NCBI RefSeq assembly: GCF_014648495.1 | Contig: NZ_BMRF01000001.1 | Span: forward strand, 992,001-1,056,000 | Source: Actinomadura cremea | GTDB lineage: Bacteria > Actinomycetota > Actinomycetes > Streptosporangiales > Streptosporangiaceae | Length of the DNA: 64,000 bases | Reading direction: 5' to 3' | Shown: positions 25,567-33,813 of the stretch, one piece after another | How positions within the stretch are numbered: the first letter of the stretch is position 1 | Layout: each line of letters begins with the position of its first letter | Translations under genes and position numbers: made by a program | The notes under the pieces: model-generated | Database searches by the model: none | The model's input: only the letters and a program-made list of their open reading frames with translations | What the model was told of the DNA's origin: nothing

Positions 25567-26357
25567 ACCCCCGCCGCGACGCGCTGCCGCTCGACCTCGT
25601 CGGCCAGGTGCGTCATGCGCTCGGCGACGGATTCGGCGGTCGGCGCGCTCTGGTGCCCGATGATCCGGCCGTCCGCCAGGTAGAGCACCCCGTCGGCGTG
25701 GGAGGCCGCGACCGGGTCGTGGGTGACCATGACGATCGTCTGCCCGTCCACCCGGACGGTCTCCTGCAGGAGGGCGAGGACGTCCCGGGCGCTGCGGGTG
25801 TCGAGCGCGCCCGTCGGCTCGTCCGCGAACAGGACCCGGGGACGGGCGACGAGGGCCCGCGCGATCGCGACCCGCTGCTGCTGCCCGCCGGACAGTTCCG
25901 ACGGCAGGTGCCCGAGCCGTTCACCGAGGCCGACACGCCGCAGGACGTCCTCGGCGCGGCCCCGGTCGATCGGCCGCCGCGCCAGCTTGAGCGGCAGCGT
26001 CACGTTCTGCAGGACGGTCAGGGTGGGGAGCAGGTTGAAGTTCTGGAAGACGAACCCGATGCGCTTCCTGCGGAACTTGGTGAGCGCGGCCTCGGTCTCG
26101 CCGACGAGTTCGGCGCCGTCGACCAGGATCCGGCCCTCGGTCGGACGGTCGAGCCCCGCCGCGCACTGGAGCAGGGTGCTCTTGCCGGATCCGGACGGCC
26201 CCATCACCGCGGTGAACGAGCCCGCGGGCAGGGACAGCGACACCCCGGCCAGGGCCGCCACCCGCCCGTCGCCGGTGCCGTAGATCTTCTGCACGCCCTC
26301 GAGTCGCAGCGCCTCACCCGACCCCGCGGCCGGGGGCGCGGTCTTGCGTCCGAACAT
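25563..26357 (-). CDS. ABC transporter ATP-binding protein, MacB/LolD-like
   Basis: 264 residues. Walker A GPSGSGKST, Q-loop FVFQNFNLLP, signature LSGGQQQRVAIARAL, Walker B VLFADEPTGALD and H-loop VMVTHDP are all intact. The FVFQNFNLLPTLTV and DEPTGALD forms place it with the MacB/LolD group. The ATG giving MFGRK was chosen; an upstream in-frame start adds 30 residues of unlikely sequence. Pairs with the overlapping permease gene. No regulator is adjacent in the same direction. Confidence 0.92.
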   Translation of the reverse strand: MFGRKTAPPAAGSGEALRLEGVQKIYGTGDGRVAALAGVSLSLPAGSFTAVMGPSGSGKSTLLQCAAGLDRPTEGRILVDGAELVGETEAALTKFRRKRIGFVFQNFNLLPTLTVLQNVTLPLKLARRPIDRGRAEDVLRRVGLGERLGHLPSELSGGQQQRVAIARALVARPRVLFADEPTGALDTRSARDVLALLQETVRVDGQTIVMVTHDPVAASHADGVLYLADGRIIGHQSAPTAESVAERMTHLADEVERQRVAAGV

Positions 26358-26727
26358 CGTTCCCGCCTTCCACCCGGGTGCCCCCTTCGTGGAGCGCCTC
26401 TGGACAACGAAGCTACGGACCGCGAGCGGCGGCGTTGATGGGTCCAAGACGCCGATCGAGGTAGGGAAAACCCCACTGTGTTTGTTTGCATCGCCCTCGG
26501 CGTCAGGCCGCTAGGCGGCCTTCCTTCAACGGGCGCTGCGTGCGATTGCCGCATCGCTCCGACTCGCCCTGGGGGCTCGCTGCGCGATCAGGGTCTCGCT
26601 TCGCTCGCCCCTGGCTTCGCTCGCAATCGCAGTGGTTCCGGTCCGCTCTGGATGAGGTGTGGTGGCTGGGGTGGCTGGCTGGGGTGGCTGGCTGGGGTGG
26701 CTGGCTGGGGTGGTGGGTGCTTCCCTG
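26358..26727. repeat. Gene-free island with inverted and 13-bp tandem repeats
   Basis: No gene is supported. TGCGATTGC (26541-26549) and GCAATCGCA (26623-26631) bracket an 80-bp segment rich in CTTCGCTCG repeats, resembling a dispersed palindromic element. Then the 13-bp unit TGGCTGGCTGGGG repeats exactly three times at 26672-26710 with a partial copy before it. The G-runs on one strand could form a quadruplex. Base use is unlike that of neighbouring genes. Confidence 0.65.
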
Positions 26728-26772
26728 TTGACACGGGCATATCGTTTATCGTTATTATCGATTAACGATATG
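26728..26772 (+). promoter_or_regulatory. Promoter with overlapping dyad operator
   Basis: TTGACA at 26728-26733 and TATTAT at 26753-26758 form a consensus-like promoter with a 19-bp spacer. CATATCGTT (26738-26746) and AACGATATG (26764-26772) are exact inverted repeats that enclose the -10 region, with two more ATCG half sites between. The AT-rich box stands out in this GC-rich DNA. The HTH protein encoded as the second gene downstream is the obvious candidate repressor. Confidence 0.75.
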
Positions 26773-26785
26773 CAGGGAGGTCGGT

Positions 26786-27391
26786 ATGGACGCTACTTGG
26801 TGGAGACGGGGCGACTCGCGGGCGCTCGAAGGGGTGGTGGGGCTCGCGCTCCTGCTGGTGGCGCTGTTCGGGGTGCTGGTCCCGATCCTGGGCGTGACGG
26901 GCCCGCTCGCGCCGGTCGACTCGCGGACGGTGGCGCTGGACGGTGCCGCGAGCGTCCCCGGGGCGGCCGCGGGGGACGGCGTCGAGCTGCGGGGCCTTCG
27001 CGGCGCCGAGGTGGTCTTCGCCGACCCCGGGCTCGCGGAGCGGATCCTGCTCGTCCTGCCGGGCGTGGTCGGCGCGGTGCTGGGCGTCGTGATCCTCGAG
27101 CAGCTCATGCGGATGGCCCGCACGTTCCGGGACGGCGACGTGTTCGTGCCGCAGAACTGGCGCCGGCTGACCGTCGTCGCGGTCGCCGTCCTGCTGATCG
27201 CGATGTTCGTCCCGCTGGTGCGGGTCCTGACCACCGACGCGCTGGTCAGCGGGACGCCGGTGGAGCCGTCCGTGCGACTCGAGGCCGAGCTGTCGGGGGT
27301 GTGGGTCCTGGTGTCGCTGCTGCTGTTCGCGGCGGCGGGCGCGTTCCGGCACGGCACCCGGCTGCGCGAGGACACCGAGGGGCTCGTCTGA
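26786..27391 (+). CDS. DUF2975-type membrane protein
   Basis: 201 residues with four membrane segments: about 16-40 (VVGLALLLVALFGVLVPILG), 85-105, 130-150 and 168-187. The loop RMARTFRDGDVFVPQNWRRL matches the DUF2975 signature (GDPFVPENVRRLR in relatives). In this family the membrane protein is nearly always followed by a small YozG-like HTH protein, as here. Function is unknown; a membrane-linked anti-repressor or sensor role has been suggested by the pairing only. Ribosome site GCAGGGAGG is strong. Confidence 0.82.
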   Translation: MDATWWRRGDSRALEGVVGLALLLVALFGVLVPILGVTGPLAPVDSRTVALDGAASVPGAAAGDGVELRGLRGAEVVFADPGLAERILLVLPGVVGAVLGVVILEQLMRMARTFRDGDVFVPQNWRRLTVVAVAVLLIAMFVPLVRVLTTDALVSGTPVEPSVRLEAELSGVWVLVSLLLFAAAGAFRHGTRLREDTEGLV

Positions 27392-27612
27392 TGCCGTCGG
27401 AGGACGCGCACCAGATCAAGGTGCACCTGGACGTTCTCCTGAAGGAGCGGGGGATGACCCTGGCGGAGCTGGCCGAGCGGGTCGGTGTCACGGTGGTGAA
27501 CCTGTCGGTCCTGAAGAACGACCGGGCGAAGGCGATCCGCTTCACGACGCTGAGCGCGATCTGCCGGGAGCTGGGCTGCCAGCCGGGGGACCTGCTGAGC
27601 TTCGACGAGTGA
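27391..27612 (+). CDS. YozG-like XRE/Cro HTH protein
   Basis: 73 residues, almost entirely an HTH of the Cro/C1 type: LLKERGMTLAELAERVGVTV, then NLSVLKNDRAKAIRFTTLSA, then CRELGCQPGDLLSF. Its ATG overlaps the TGA of the DUF2975 gene by one base, so the two are translated together. The dyad over the common promoter is its likely target. Confidence 0.88.
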   Translation: MPSEDAHQIKVHLDVLLKERGMTLAELAERVGVTVVNLSVLKNDRAKAIRFTTLSAICRELGCQPGDLLSFDE

Positions 27613-27621
27613 ACGGCGTGG

Positions 27622-28125
27622 TCAGGCCGGGCGTTCGAAGAGGAGTTCGCGGCCGTCCACCTCGTCCCACTGCTCGCCGACGTGGACGAACCCGTGCCCG
27701 GCGATCGTCGCGAGGGACCCCGGGTTGTCCGGGCTGATCGAGGCGCGGACCGTCCGGACGGACGGTTCCGCGGCGGCCCGGTCGAGGAGCGCGGCGAGCA
27801 TCGCCCGCGCGTGCCCGCGGCGCCGGTGGGCGGGGTCGACGGAGTAGGCGATCTCGACCCTGCCGTCCGCGTCGGGCGCCGCGTGGTACCCCGCGTGCCC
27901 GACGACGGCGCCGTCCGGCTCGGCGACGGCGGCGCGCGCGATCCAGGGCGCGTCCGCCGGGGCGCGGGCGAGCTGGTCGAGGCGGCGCCGCCAGACGCTC
28001 TTGGCGTGGTCGGTCAGGAAGTACTCGGTGAGCCGGACGCCCGCCGCCGCCGAGGCGCGGTCGAGGTCGCCGTCGACGAGCGCGCGCATCGCGTCCTCGG
28101 TGAGCTCGACGAATCGGACGGGCAT
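27622..28125 (-). CDS. GNAT-family N-acetyltransferase
   Basis: 167 residues. The acetyl-CoA loop is in YSVDPAHRRRGHARAML (R-x-x-G-x-A form) and the beta-bulge is ASISPDNPGSLATIAGHGF, where NxGS and the final GF fit GNAT motif B. Acceptor unknown; the NPGSLATIAGHGF wording is common in RimJ-like members. GAGGAG precedes the ATG. It converges on the HTH gene. Confidence 0.85.
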   Translation of the reverse strand: MPVRFVELTEDAMRALVDGDLDRASAAAGVRLTEYFLTDHAKSVWRRRLDQLARAPADAPWIARAAVAEPDGAVVGHAGYHAAPDADGRVEIAYSVDPAHRRRGHARAMLAALLDRAAAEPSVRTVRASISPDNPGSLATIAGHGFVHVGEQWDEVDGRELLFERPA

Positions 28126-28220
28126 CGGCGGCTCCTCGGGGGTGTGCGGAGGCTCGATCATGGCGGGTCGGGCGGCCGGTGTCAGCCGGTTTTCCGTGGG
28201 GACGCCGACGTCCCGCCTCG

Positions 28221-29009
28221 TCAGGGGGCGGTGAGGTCGTCGGAGAGGGCGCGGAGCCGGTCGCGGGCGCCGGTGTCGTACGCCTGGGCGTCGGCCCGCG
28301 CCTCGTCCAGTCCGTCGAAGAAGCGGCCCGACACCGCGTCCAGGGCGGGGTCGGTGACGAGGCGGTGCGTCGCGCGGAGGCCCTCCTCCAGGGTGCTGGT
28401 CGGGGACGAGACCATCTTCGTCGGCATGTACGTGGCCGGGTGCAGGGCGTTCGCGGTGACGTTCGTCCCGGCCAGTTCGGCGTCCAGGTCGATCGTGAAC
28501 AGGATCTGCGCGAGCTTGCTCTGGCAGTAGGCCCGGATCGGGCTGTACCCGCGGGTGAGCATCACGTCGTCGAAGTCGATGGCCTGCTGCCCGAGGCTGC
28601 TGACGTTCACGATCCGGGCGGGCGCCGAGGCGGCGAGCGCCGGCAGCAGCAGCCGGGTCAGCAGGTAGCCGGACAGGTAGTTCACCGCGAAGGTCAGCTC
28701 GTGCCCGTCGGCGCTCTCCTCCCGGTCGCGGGGCCCGCCGATCCCCGCGTTGTTGACCAGGACGTCCAGGCGCGGGTGGTCGGCGCGGACGGCCTCGGCG
28801 AGCGCGCGGGTCTCGGCCAGGGACGACAGGTCGGCCCGGTACCAGGACGTGCGGCCGCCGATCTCCTCGAGCGTGGCCTTGCCGCGCTCCTCGCTGCGGC
28901 CGTGGACCAGGACGGTCGCGCCCGCGGCGGCGAGTTCGGCGGCGAGAGCGCGGCCGAGCCCGTCGGTGGCGCCGGTGATGAGGATCGTCTGCTCGTCGAT
29001 GGGACGCAT
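28221..29009 (-). CDS. SDR-family oxidoreductase, retinol-dehydrogenase-like
   Basis: 262 residues. Cofactor motif TGATDGLGRA, NNAGIGG strand, IVNVSSLG with catalytic Ser, and YCQSK with Tyr/Lys. HGRSEERGKATLEEI after the second strand suggests NADP preference. No final GG-type end; the C-terminus is that of the WW-domain oxidoreductase/retinol dehydrogenase-like group. It is divergent from a TetR gene with a clear dyad between, so it is probably the repressed target. Confidence 0.9.
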   Translation of the reverse strand: MRPIDEQTILITGATDGLGRALAAELAAAGATVLVHGRSEERGKATLEEIGGRTSWYRADLSSLAETRALAEAVRADHPRLDVLVNNAGIGGPRDREESADGHELTFAVNYLSGYLLTRLLLPALAASAPARIVNVSSLGQQAIDFDDVMLTRGYSPIRAYCQSKLAQILFTIDLDAELAGTNVTANALHPATYMPTKMVSSPTSTLEEGLRATHRLVTDPALDAVSGRFFDGLDEARADAQAYDTGARDRLRALSDDLTAP

Positions 29010-29043
29010 GCCCCCATCGTGCCCGGTGCGGCACCGAGACACA

Positions 29044-29101
29044 ACGAAACGCTTGCGTTCACTTCGCCGCGGCGGCTACCGTTCGAAACGGTAGCGTTTC
29101 G
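29044..29101. promoter_or_regulatory. Operator region between SDR and TetR genes
   Basis: CTACCGTT (29076-29083) and AACGGTAG (29087-29094) are exact inverted repeats around CGA. The heptamer CGAAACG also occurs near 29045-29051 and at 29084-29090, and its complement CGTTTCG at 29095-29101. The array abuts the TetR start and lies 35 bp from the SDR start. Binding by the adjacent TetR protein is inferred. Confidence 0.7.
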
Positions 29102-29112
29102 AAAGGACGGCG

Positions 29113-29742
29113 ATGACACCACGCGGCGACGTGCGCACCGAGGCGATCCTGGCGGCGGCCCTGGAGGTGCTCGCCGAGGTCGGCTACGACCGGCTCACCA
29201 TGGAGGCCGTCGCGGCGCGCGCGCAGGCCAGCAAGGCGACGCTCTACCGGCGCTGGCCCGGCAAGGCCGAACTGGTGGTGAACGCGGTGCGCGTGCACGG
29301 CGGCGGCGGGCGCGACGACGCGCTCGTCCCGTCCGACACCGGCGCGCTGCGCGGCGACCTGGTCGCCGTGCTGGAGCAGATGCGGGCGAACCTGGAGGCC
29401 CAGGACGCCGCGCTGATCCTCGGGCTGATGACCGCGATGCACCGCGACCCGGTGCTCGCCGCGACCGTCCGCGGCCGGCTCGTCGACGACAAGCGGGCCG
29501 GGTTCGGCGCGGTCGTCGAGCGGGCGGTGCGGCGCGGCGACCTCGCCGGCGACGTCGACACGGCGCTGTTCGTGGAGATCAGCTCGGCGATGCTGTTCTC
29601 CCGGCTGTTCGTCACCGGCGAGCCGCTCGACGGCCGGTTCGTCCGGCACCTGGTGGACGCCGTCCTGATCCCGCTGCTGACCGGAGGCCGCCCGGCCCCC
29701 GGTCCACCGGCCGACCGGCCGACGACCCAGGGAGACCTGTGA
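29113..29742 (+). CDS. TetR-family regulator
   Basis: 209 residues. The HTH is EAILAAALEVLAEVGYDRLT with ARAQASKATLYRRWPGKAEL, the RRWPGK form being common in the TetR_C_11/AcrR-like group. The C-terminal domain has helices LRGDLVAVLEQMRANLEA and VEISSAMLFSRLFVTGEPLD. Its stop overlaps the next gene's ATG (TGATG), so the small membrane protein is co-translated. Likely represses itself and the divergent SDR. Confidence 0.9.
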   Translation: MTPRGDVRTEAILAAALEVLAEVGYDRLTMEAVAARAQASKATLYRRWPGKAELVVNAVRVHGGGGRDDALVPSDTGALRGDLVAVLEQMRANLEAQDAALILGLMTAMHRDPVLAATVRGRLVDDKRAGFGAVVERAVRRGDLAGDVDTALFVEISSAMLFSRLFVTGEPLDGRFVRHLVDAVLIPLLTGGRPAPGPPADRPTTQGDL

Positions 29743-30041
29743 TGTGGTCCGCGATCGTCCTCGGGTTCCTCGGCGGGGTGATGGGCGGCAACGCCGTCCC
29801 GCACTTCGTCCGCGGCATCACCCGGCGGTCCTATCCGTGCGCGCTCGGGAACGGCCCGATCCCCAACCTCGTCGCCGGCTGGGCGGGGCTGGTGCTGTCG
29901 GTCCCGCTCCTCGCGTGGGCCGGGCCTGCCGAGCACCCCGCCTGGACGTTCGGGGCCGCGGCCGCGGGCGTCCTCGCGATCGGGCTGTTCCACGCGGGGC
30001 CGGGCGCGTTCGGGGCGTCCGAGCGGACGAGCGGAGCCTGA
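29742..30041 (+). CDS. Small membrane protein, unknown
   Basis: 99 residues with three hydrophobic segments: MWSAIVLGFLGGVMGGNAVP, NLVAGWAGLVLSVPLLAWAG and TFGAAAAGVLAIGLFHAGPG. Between the first two is HFVRGITRRSYPCALGNGPI. I recognise no named family, although PHFVRGI resembles small proteins found beside TetR genes in other actinomycetes. Co-translated with TetR, so probably regulated by it. Confidence 0.65.
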   Translation: MWSAIVLGFLGGVMGGNAVPHFVRGITRRSYPCALGNGPIPNLVAGWAGLVLSVPLLAWAGPAEHPAWTFGAAAAGVLAIGLFHAGPGAFGASERTSGA

Positions 30042-30051
30042 CCGCCGGGCG

Positions 30052-30828
30052 TCACGGGCGGGACAGGAAGCCCTCCACGTGCTCGACGAATTCGTCCGTC
30101 CGCTCCGCCATCACGATGTGGCCGCTGTCCAGTTCGACGTACTCGGCTCCCGCGATGCCCGTGGAGAACGCGCGGTGGTTCTCGACGGGCAGGGTGGCGT
30201 CGTGCCGGGCGCCGATGACGAGCGTGGGCGCCGCGATCCGCGGCAGCAGCGGCCGGACGTCGACCCTGCGGACCAGGTCGACCTGGCGGAGCCGGTCCGG
30301 GGTCGGCGTCATGAACCCGTGGGACTGTTCGACCACGTCGTGGCCCGCCCGGTTCATGAACTCCCGGCTGTAGGCGAGGAGGGTCGAGTAGCGGCCGAAC
30401 GCGCCGGCGTCGCCCGCGACGGCCAGCCACGCCGCCACCATCTGCCGGACGTACTCGTCGTCCGGCCCGGCGATCCCGGCGACCGCGACCAGCCGCCGGA
30501 CGAGGTCCGGCCGCAGGCCCGCGACGGCGGTCGCGACGGGCGCGCCGAGCGAGAACCCGAGCACGTCGGCCGGGCCGGTTCCGGCGTCCTCGATCACGGC
30601 CGCGACCTGCGCGGCGAGGGTCTCGACGGTCAGCGGTGCGCCGTCGTCCGAGGCGGCGTCCCCGCCCGCCAGGTCGGGCAGGACGACGGTGCGGTGGCCG
30701 GTGAACCGGTCGAGCACGCCGTCCCACATGGCCGCGCCGGGGCCGACGCCGTGCACGAGGACGAGCGCCGGGCCCGAGCCCTCGACGCGGTAGGGGATAC
30801 GGGCGCCGGCAACGCTGATGGTGGGCAT
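30052..30828 (-). CDS. Alpha/beta hydrolase
   Basis: 258 residues. Oxyanion motif LVLVHGVGPGAAMW, nucleophile elbow VLGFSLGAPVA with Ser, acid in VIGARHDATLP and His in LDSGHIVMAE. The VGPGAAMWDGVL wording recalls haloperoxidase/esterase-like members. Substrate unknown. Divergent from an XRE regulator of the MmyB type, which commonly controls such neighbouring genes. ATG with AAGGCGGA upstream was chosen over a longer start. Confidence 0.87.
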   Translation of the reverse strand: MPTISVAGARIPYRVEGSGPALVLVHGVGPGAAMWDGVLDRFTGHRTVVLPDLAGGDAASDDGAPLTVETLAAQVAAVIEDAGTGPADVLGFSLGAPVATAVAGLRPDLVRRLVAVAGIAGPDDEYVRQMVAAWLAVAGDAGAFGRYSTLLAYSREFMNRAGHDVVEQSHGFMTPTPDRLRQVDLVRRVDVRPLLPRIAAPTLVIGARHDATLPVENHRAFSTGIAGAEYVELDSGHIVMAERTDEFVEHVEGFLSRP

Positions 30829-30958
30829 CTGGTCCGCCTTTCGGGTGCTTTCGGATGCCCCAGACGTTGCCGGAGGCGCGCCGCGATGAGGAGCGGACCG
30901 CACTGCCTAGGACAACCGGTCCCAGGCTGCGGCGCCGCCGATCACCGATCATGGACGC

Positions 30959-31831
30959 ATGGACATGGACCGCCGCGAGCTCGCCGACTTCCTCCGCCGC
31001 TCGAGGGAGCGGCTCCGCCCGCGGGAGGTCGGCCTGCCCGCCGGTCCGCGGCGCCGCACGCCGGGCCTGCGCCGCGAGGAGGTCTCGCAGCTCGCGGGCA
31101 TGTCCGCGGACTACTACATGCGGCTCGAACAGGCCCGCAGCCCGCAGCCGTCCACGCAGCTCCTCGGCGCGCTCGCCCGCGCGCTGCGGCTCACCGAGGA
31201 CGAACGCGACCACCTGTACGTCCTCGCCGGGCACCGCCCGCCCGCGGGCCCGTTCGCCGGCGAGCACGTCCGTCCCGGCCTGCTCCACCTGCTGGACCGG
31301 CTTGGCGACACCCCCGCGCAGATCCTCGGCGACCTCGGCGACCTCCTCGCGCACAACGCGGCGGCCGAGGCGCTCTTCGGCTGCGTCTGCACGGTCGACG
31401 GGCCCGACCGCAACATCGTCTGGCGCTGGTTCACCGACCCGTTCGTCCGGTCGGCCTACCCGGCGGAGGACCACGACCGCGTCGCCCGCGCGCACGTCGC
31501 CGACCTGCGCGCCGCCGTGGCCCGGCGCGGGCACGACGCCGCGTCGGCCGCCCTGGTCGAGCGGCTGCACGGCACCGGCGGGGAGTTCACCCGGCTCTGG
31601 GAGCTGCACGAGGTCGCGGTGCGCCGCACCAGCCGGATGCGCGTGCTGCACCCGGAGGTCGGGACGGTCGAGTTCGACGCCGAGGTGCTCGTGACCCCCG
31701 CCGAGGACCAGCGCCTCGTCGTCTACGCCCCGCCGCCCGGCTCCCGTTCCGTGGAGGCCCTCGAACTGCTGCGCGTCATCGGCCCGCAGACCGCCCACCG
31801 GAGTCACGCCGCAGGCGCCACAGCGACGTGA
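30959..31831 (+). CDS. XRE-family regulator with MmyB-like sensor domain
   Basis: 290 residues. Residues 5-75 are the HTH, with the subgroup hallmarks RRRTPGLRREEVSQLAGMSA and YYMRLEQARSPQPSTQLL. Residues 105-265 are the MmyB-like ligand-binding domain (DTPAQILGDLGDLLAHNAAA, IVWRWFTDPFVRS). In this family the sensor domain binds fatty-acid-like ligands. Divergent from the hydrolase. Its 3' end overlaps the convergent methyltransferase gene by 56 bp. Confidence 0.9.
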   Translation: MDMDRRELADFLRRSRERLRPREVGLPAGPRRRTPGLRREEVSQLAGMSADYYMRLEQARSPQPSTQLLGALARALRLTEDERDHLYVLAGHRPPAGPFAGEHVRPGLLHLLDRLGDTPAQILGDLGDLLAHNAAAEALFGCVCTVDGPDRNIVWRWFTDPFVRSAYPAEDHDRVARAHVADLRAAVARRGHDAASAALVERLHGTGGEFTRLWELHEVAVRRTSRMRVLHPEVGTVEFDAEVLVTPAEDQRLVVYAPPPGSRSVEALELLRVIGPQTAHRSHAAGATAT

Positions 31832-32963
31832 CCTCGGCGGCCCGCGCGTCGTGCAGCGGGTCGTCGGCGTCGGCCGCCTTCGGATGGACGGGCGCCGCGT
31901 CGAGCCGGTCGACCACCCGCAGGCCCGCCGCCGCGACCGCGGCGAGCAGCTCGTCGCGCGTCCGCAGCCCGAGGTGTTCGGCCAGGTCGGACAGGACGAG
32001 CCAGCCCTCCCCGCCCGGCTCCAGGCGGTCGCCGAGGCCGTCGAGGAACCCGCGCAGCATCCGCCCGCCCGGATCGTAGACGGCGTGTTCCAGCGGCGTC
32101 GCGGGCTTCGCGGGAAGCCACGGCGGATTGCAGACGACGAGCCCGGCGCGTCCGTCCGGGTAAAGGTCGGCCTGCACGACCTCGACCGGCACTTGCAGCC
32201 GTTCCACGTTCTCCCGGGCGCACGCAAGCGCGCGCGGATCGACGTCGGTGGCGACCACCCGTCCCACACCGCGCCGTGCGAGGACGGCCGCGAGGACGCC
32301 CGTGCCGGTGCCGATGTCGAATGCGGACGTCACCCCGGGCGGGAGCGGCGCGCGCGCGACGAGATCGACGTACTCGCCCCTGATCGGTGAGAACACGCCG
32401 TAGTGCGGGTGGATCCGGTCGCCCCCGAGCGCGGGCACGGGCACGCCCTTGCGCCGCCACTCGTGCGCGCCGATCACCCCGAGCAGCTCCCGCAGGGACA
32501 CCACGTACGGCTCCTCGCACGGCCCGTACGCCTCCGTGCAGGCGTCCCGCACGTCCGGGGCCCGCCGCAGCGGGATCACGTGACCGGCCTCGACCGGCAC
32601 CAGCACCATGCCCAGCGTGTGCGCGCGCTGGGCCCGCGCCTGCCGGAACAGGTGGAACGCCTGGACGCCGGACGGTTCCGCCTTCCTCTTCTTGCGCGGT
32701 GGCGTGTCGATCCGCCGCGCCACCGCGCGGAGCAGCTGCCTCGCGTTCTGGAAGTCGCCCCGCCACAGCAGCGCCGTGCCCTCGCACGCCGCCCGGTACG
32801 CGTCGTCCGCGCGCGTCCCGTCGTCGGCGACCGTCACCCGGCGGGGCGGGAGCGCGCTCTCCGACCGCCAGCGCGCGCGCCGGTCCCGCCCGTCCTCGCG
32901 CCAGCCGACGGACGGTCCGTCCGCCACGTCCGCCACGTCCGCCCGCCCCTGCCCTGCACCCAT
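31776..32963 (-). CDS. Class I SAM methyltransferase of the N5-glutamine/RsmC-like type
   Basis: 395 residues if the ATG giving MGAGQG is used; the first 40 residues are weakly supported. The N-terminal half (GDFQNARQLLRAVARRIDTP; RAQRAHTLGMVLVPVEAG) is a substrate-recognition part. The SAM motif is AFDIGTGTGVLAAVLARRG and the catalytic motif is LVVCNPPWLPAK, an NPPW variant of NPPY used for N-methylation of amides or bases. Target is not known; protein release factor or rRNA are possibilities. Overlaps the end of the XRE gene. Confidence 0.8.
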   Translation of the reverse strand: MGAGQGRADVADVADGPSVGWREDGRDRRARWRSESALPPRRVTVADDGTRADDAYRAACEGTALLWRGDFQNARQLLRAVARRIDTPPRKKRKAEPSGVQAFHLFRQARAQRAHTLGMVLVPVEAGHVIPLRRAPDVRDACTEAYGPCEEPYVVSLRELLGVIGAHEWRRKGVPVPALGGDRIHPHYGVFSPIRGEYVDLVARAPLPPGVTSAFDIGTGTGVLAAVLARRGVGRVVATDVDPRALACARENVERLQVPVEVVQADLYPDGRAGLVVCNPPWLPAKPATPLEHAVYDPGGRMLRGFLDGLGDRLEPGGEGWLVLSDLAEHLGLRTRDELLAAVAAAGLRVVDRLDAAPVHPKAADADDPLHDARAAEVTSLWRLRRDSGGRSAGR

Positions 32964-33049
32964 ACCGCGACCGTTCTGTGAGATCCCGCTTGGATCGTAC
33001 GGTCGCTCCCGACCCACCTGCGCAGGACGAACGGTGCGACAATCCACGA

Positions 33050-33436
33050 ATGCGACTTCCCGGGCCCCTGCACGTCGTCAACGAGGGCCTCGCCTTCCTC
33101 ATCGAGCTCGCCGCCTTCGCCGCGATCGCCTGGTGGGGGTTCACGGTCGGCGACGCCGTCCTCGTCAACGTCGTCCTCGGCATCGGGGGACCGGCCGCGG
33201 GCATCGCCCTGTGGAGCCTCTTCGCCGCGCCGAAGGCCCGGTTCGACGCCGGGCTCCCGATCGTCCTGCTGGTCAAGGCGCTCGTGTTCGCCGCCGCGGC
33301 GCTGGCCGTCCTCGGCGTGGGGCATCCCGTGCTCGCCGCCGCGTTCGCGGCGATCGCCCTCGTCAACACCGTCCTCGCCACGCTCGACCGGGACGCCCAC
33401 TTCCGCGCCGCGCGCGACGAGCCGTCTCCCGGATGA
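33050..33436 (+). CDS. YrdB/DUF2568-like membrane protein
   Basis: 128 residues with four membrane helices starting LAFLIELAAFAAIAWWGFTV. The motif WSLFAAPKARF, with the Pro-Lys-Ala-Arg after the second helix, is the DUF2568/YrdB hallmark. Function unknown. The ATG of the next gene overlaps its TGA (ATGA), so the pair is translationally coupled. Confidence 0.8.
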   Translation: MRLPGPLHVVNEGLAFLIELAAFAAIAWWGFTVGDAVLVNVVLGIGGPAAGIALWSLFAAPKARFDAGLPIVLLVKALVFAAAALAVLGVGHPVLAAAFAAIALVNTVLATLDRDAHFRAARDEPSPG

Positions 33437-33804
33437 GCCAGTACTTCCAGGTCGGCGACGACGTCCTCTGGAACCCGGCCACCACGGTCGCCCGGATGTT
33501 CGCGGAGACCGCCGAGACGCTCACCGGCATCGCGGACAGGCCGTCGGGAATCGGCCCGGAACGCGCGGACGAGTACCAGCTCGACGTCCGGGCGTTCACC
33601 GCGTTCACCGACGCCCTGGTCCGGCGCCACACCGGCTCGAACCACACCGTCATGCGGACCCTCATGGAGGGCTTCGTCGTGACGGCGCTCGCCCTGGCCG
33701 ACCGCGCGGGTGCCCGTGTCCCGGCCGTCGACGACCTCGACACCGCCGACGTACGGGCTCTCGCCGAGCGCGCGCGCCGCATCGAGCGCACCATGCCCCG
33801 CTGA
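33433..33804 (+). CDS. Conserved actinomycete protein (DUF6086-like)
   Basis: 123 residues, soluble and helical. The opening MSQYFQVGDDVLWNPATTVAR and the following SGIGPERADEYQLD match a small protein family seen in Streptomyces-like genomes, which I recall as DUF6086. No catalytic residues stand out. Coupled to the preceding membrane protein. Confidence 0.6.
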   Translation: MSQYFQVGDDVLWNPATTVARMFAETAETLTGIADRPSGIGPERADEYQLDVRAFTAFTDALVRRHTGSNHTVMRTLMEGFVVTALALADRAGARVPAVDDLDTADVRALAERARRIERTMPR

Positions 33805-33813
33805 CGTCCGCCG

